From NCBI GenBank assembly GCA_023388205.1, contig JAEWGS010000022.1, positions 1 to 15,423 on the forward strand: 15,423 nt of DNA. Direction: 5' to 3'. Origin of the DNA: Bacillota bacterium (GTDB lineage Bacteria; Bacillota; Clostridia; Saccharofermentanales; Fastidiosipilaceae). Of the stretch, positions 12,508-15,423 are shown in pieces (position 1 is the stretch's first letter; each line of letters starts with the position of its first letter). The position numbers and the translations under genes were made by a program. Under the pieces are notes generated by a model. It saw nothing but the letters and a program-made list of their open reading frames with translations. It searched no databases and was not told the DNA's origin.

Positions 12508-15423
12508 ATGTCAAAACAAAAACGTTATTTGACGTTGGATGGTAATACCGCCGCTGCGCATACCGCGTATGCCTTCACAGAAGTGGCTGGTATTTATCCG
12601 ATTACCCCGTCGTCACCGATGGCTGACTACGTCGATCAGTGGTCGCAACAGGGCCGAAAGAACATCTTCGGTCAGACCGTGAACGTAGTTGAAATGCAAT
12701 CTGAGGGCGGCGCTGCAGGTGTGGTGCATGGTTCGTTGAACGCGGGTGCTTTGACCACAACTTTCACGGCTTCTCAGGGCTTGTTGCTCATGGAGCCGAA
12801 CATGTACAAGATCGCTGGTGAGCTGCTCCCGGGCGTTTTCCACGTGTCCGCACGTGCCCTTGCGACGCATGCGCTCTCGATCTTCGGTGACCATTCCGAC
12901 GTGATGGCTTGCCGTCAGACCGGTTTTGCTTTGTTGTGCTCGAGCAGCGTCCAGGAAGTTATGGACTTGGCTGCGGTTGCGCACATGAGTGCGATCAAAG
13001 GTCGCGTACCGTTCTTGCATTTCTTTGACGGTTTCCGTACGTCTCACGAAATTCAGAAGGTCGAAGCTTTGGAATATGAAGACCTCGCTGAGATGGTCGA
13101 CCATGACGCCATTCGCGCTTTCCGTGAGCGTTCCTTGAGCCCGAATCACCCGACTTTGCGCGGTTCGGCTCAGAATCCTGATGTCTTCTTCCAGAACAAA
13201 GAAGCGCAGAACAACTACTACACCGCTTTGGGTCCAATCGTGGAAGAGTACCTCGAGAAGATCTCGAAGCACACAGGCCGTGACTACAAGCCTTACAACT
13301 ACTACGGTGTTGAAGATGCCGAGTATGTGATTGTCGCCATGGGTTCGATTTGCGAGACCATCATGGAGACGGTGAACTACATGAATCGCCAAGGCCACAA
13401 GGTGGGTCTGGTGAATGTTCATCTCTATCGCCCCTTCTTGCAGGATCGCTTCCTGGCAGCCTTCCCCAAGACCGTCAAGCGCATTGCGGTGCTGGATCGT
13501 ACCAAAGAACCGGGTTCTATTGGTGAACCCTTGCTCTTGGATACCAAGGCGGCTTTCTGCGGTGATGATCGCAAGGTTTCGATCATTCGCGGTCGTTATG
13601 GTTTGGGTTCTAAGGACACGACGCCGGATGATATCTTGGCCTGCTTCAAGAACCTGATGAGCGAACAGCCGAAGGAAGAATTTACTTTGGCGATCACGGA
13701 CGATGTGACTCATTTGTCCTTGCCGCGTGAAGAACATATCAACGTGGCGCACGAGAGCACGGTTGCTTGCCGCTTCTGGGGCTTGGGCTCTGATGGTACG
13801 GTCGGTGCGAACAAAAACTCGATCAAGATCATCGGTGACCATACGGACAAGTACGCTCAGGCTTACTTCTCCTACGACTCCAAGAAGTCGGGTGGTATCA
13901 CGATTTCTGACTTGCGCTTTGGCGATAAGCAGATCACCTCGCCTTACCTGATCAATAGCGCGGACTTCGTTTCCTGCTCGCAGCAGAGCTATGTGGATAA
14001 GTACGATATGTTGGCGCCCTTGCGTGAAGGCGGTGTATTCTTGCTGAATACGCTTTGGACGGATGAACAACTTGAGGAACATCTGCCCGCTTACATGAAG
14101 CGTCAGATCGCGAACAAGAAGATTCAGTTCTACACTGTGCCTGCGGTGGAAATCGCCCAGAAGATTGGTTTGGGCATGCGCACAAACACCGTGCTCCAGG
14201 CGGCTTTCTTCAAGTTGGCGAACATCTTGCCGGTGGACGATGCCGTCAAGTACATGAAGGAATTCATTGTTAAGAGCTATGGCCGCAAGGGTGACGATAT
14301 CGTCAACATGAACTATGCGGCGGTGGATGCGGGTATCAACAGCTTGCATCGCGTGAATGTCCCTGATCATTGGGCAACGGCAGAAGGTCAAAATCAGCCG
14401 AAGCAGAAGACCACCGATTACTTTGAAAAGATTGCTGGTGTTCAGAATGCTCAGCAGGGTGATACGCTCCCGGTCAGTCTCTTCATCGATCATGCCGATG
14501 GTACGCTGCCTCAGGGCACGAGCAAATTCGAGAAACGCGGTATTGCGGTCAACGTTCCGAACTGGATTCCTGAGAATTGTATCCAGTGTAACCAGTGTGC
14601 TTATGTCTGTCCGCACGCGGTCATTCGTCCGTTCCTCTTGACCGAAGAAGAAGCGGCCAATGCGCCGGCGGGCACCAAGACCATCAAGGGCAGCAAGCCT
14701 TATGATAACTATCAGTTCAAGATTCAGATTTCTGTTCTCGACTGTACGGGCTGCGGTAGCTGCGCCAATGTCTGTCCGGCCAAAGAAAAAGCCTTGCTCA
14801 TGGCTCCGATTGGCGAAATGATGGATGAAGAAGAGCGCTGGGATTACATGATCCGTTTGCCGCACAAGAAGAACCCGATGAAGACCAATGTGGTCAAGGG
14901 TTCCCAGTTCCAGTACCCCTACCTCGAATTCTCGGGTGCTTGCGCTGGCTGCGGTGAGACGCCTTATGCTAAGTTGGTGACGCAGCTCTTCGGTAACCGC
15001 ATGCAGATTTCGAATGCGACGGGCTGCTCCTCCATTTGGGGTGGTAGCTGCCCGAGCCAGCCGTACTGCACGGATGCAGAAGGCAAAGGACCCTCATGGG
15101 CGAACTCACTCTTTGAAGATAACGCCGAAAACGGCTTAGGTATGCATTTGGCCGCGAAACAGATCCGTGAGCGTGTCACGATGCAGCTCGAGGCCTTGCA
15201 GGCTGAGTCCGGCGACGAGGCTTTGAATGAAGCGATCGCGGCCTGGATGGCCAACCGTGACAACGGTGAAACGACCGTTGAACTCAGCGAGAAGCTGACG
15301 GAAGCTTTGGAAGCCTACAATGGTCCCAAGAAAGCGGATGCTGAACTCATCCTGACCAACAAGGATTACTTCGTGAAACGCAGCACATGGATCTTCGGTG
15401 GTGACGGTTGGGCTTACGATATC
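12508..15423 (+). CDS. nifJ: Pyruvate:ferredoxin (flavodoxin) oxidoreductase, 3' end cut off by the window
   Basis: Converts pyruvate and CoA to acetyl-CoA and CO2 while reducing ferredoxin or flavodoxin, the key oxygen-sensitive step of fermentation. 972 codons are present and the frame is still open at the edge; full enzymes are about 1,170-1,200 residues, so some 200 are missing. All expected domains appear in order: the N-terminal domain with GIYPITPSSPMADY and VVEMQSEGGAAG; the middle domains (VAMGSICETIMETVN, LDRTKEPGSIGEPL); an inserted two-cluster ferredoxin domain with CIQCNQCAYVC (Cys691, 694, 697, 701) and CTGCGSCANVC (Cys746, 749, 752, 756); then the thiamine-binding domain with CAGC (Cys812, Cys815) and TGCSS (Cys840) for the proximal cluster, ending in GGDGWAYDI. 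The last cluster Cys lies beyond the window. TGAGGAG with 6-base spacing supports the ATG. It has its own promoter and terminator-bounded unit. Confidence 0.97.
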   Translation, partial: MSKQKRYLTLDGNTAAAHTAYAFTEVAGIYPITPSSPMADYVDQWSQQGRKNIFGQTVNVVEMQSEGGAAGVVHGSLNAGALTTTFTASQGLLLMEPNMYKIAGELLPGVFHVSARALATHALSIFGDHSDVMACRQTGFALLCSSSVQEVMDLAAVAHMSAIKGRVPFLHFFDGFRTSHEIQKVEALEYEDLAEMVDHDAIRAFRERSLSPNHPTLRGSAQNPDVFFQNKEAQNNYYTALGPIVEEYLEKISKHTGRDYKPYNYYGVEDAEYVIVAMGSICETIMETVNYMNRQGHKVGLVNVHLYRPFLQDRFLAAFPKTVKRIAVLDRTKEPGSIGEPLLLDTKAAFCGDDRKVSIIRGRYGLGSKDTTPDDILACFKNLMSEQPKEEFTLAITDDVTHLSLPREEHINVAHESTVACRFWGLGSDGTVGANKNSIKIIGDHTDKYAQAYFSYDSKKSGGITISDLRFGDKQITSPYLINSADFVSCSQQSYVDKYDMLAPLREGGVFLLNTLWTDEQLEEHLPAYMKRQIANKKIQFYTVPAVEIAQKIGLGMRTNTVLQAAFFKLANILPVDDAVKYMKEFIVKSYGRKGDDIVNMNYAAVDAGINSLHRVNVPDHWATAEGQNQPKQKTTDYFEKIAGVQNAQQGDTLPVSLFIDHADGTLPQGTSKFEKRGIAVNVPNWIPENCIQCNQCAYVCPHAVIRPFLLTEEEAANAPAGTKTIKGSKPYDNYQFKIQISVLDCTGCGSCANVCPAKEKALLMAPIGEMMDEEERWDYMIRLPHKKNPMKTNVVKGSQFQYPYLEFSGACAGCGETPYAKLVTQLFGNRMQISNATGCSSIWGGSCPSQPYCTDAEGKGPSWANSLFEDNAENGLGMHLAAKQIRERVTMQLEALQAESGDEALNEAIAAWMANRDNGETTVELSEKLTEALEAYNGPKKADAELILTNKDYFVKRSTWIFGGDGWAYDI

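Noticed and set aside
12613..14865. A 750-codon open frame on the minus strand
   Set aside because: It lies wholly antisense to nifJ, which has every expected motif and a ribosome site. The minus frame has an Arg/His/Thr/Val-heavy composition without motifs, as expected when the third-codon bias of a highly expressed gene keeps the opposite strand open.
14964..15263. A 99-codon minus-strand frame near the right edge
   Set aside because: It is antisense to the thiamine-binding domain of nifJ and shows no supporting signals.

Overview
The window looks like the chromosome of an anaerobic, fermentative Gram-positive bacterium, most likely of the Bacillota (clostridial side). The reasons are strong GAGG/AGGTG-type ribosome binding sites on nearly every gene, a lipobox solute-binding protein, a CUT1 sugar transporter with no ATPase gene beside it, a Cof-type HAD phosphatase, and a one-polypeptide pyruvate:ferredoxin oxidoreductase. 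Every well-supported gene lies on the + strand. No rRNA, tRNA, CRISPR array, insertion sequence or phage gene was seen.

Region 1 (1-2491): after a short leader with a good -35/-10 promoter (218-246) comes a secreted protein of 543 residues that I do not recognise. It appears to carry two related beta-rich modules around a unique middle part. A 174-residue helical protein of unknown function follows. A 20-bp tandem duplication sits across the stop codon of the first gene.

Region 2 (2528-8970): a nucleoside hydrolase-family protein, two CUT1-type permeases with overlapping stop and start codons, a lipoprotein solute-binding protein with a long Ser/Glu-rich tether, an intrinsic terminator, then a HAD phosphatase and a TIM-barrel sugar isomerase/epimerase-like protein. 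This reads as a carbohydrate or glycoside uptake and processing locus. The binding protein would capture the substrate, the permeases would import it with an ATPase encoded elsewhere, the hydrolase could cleave an N-glycosidic bond, and the HAD and isomerase could handle the released sugar or sugar phosphate. The substrate cannot be named from sequence. Between the hydrolase and the first permease lies an unusual array of about seven degenerate 10-bp units.

Region 3 (8971-10180): an AT-rich island. It holds a 180-residue four-helix membrane protein with its own promoter. On either side, the minus strand carries short protein-like open stretches. The left one ends two bases before a perfect 13-bp hairpin that works as a terminator only on the minus strand. 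This suggests the debris of one or more lost minus-strand genes.

Region 4 (10181-15423): central carbon metabolism. Phosphoglycerate kinase and triosephosphate isomerase are fused in one uninterrupted 648-codon gene, followed by a terminator and then nifJ, the pyruvate:ferredoxin (flavodoxin) oxidoreductase, which runs off the right edge after 972 codons. Together these cover two glycolytic steps and the conversion of pyruvate to acetyl-CoA plus reduced ferredoxin.
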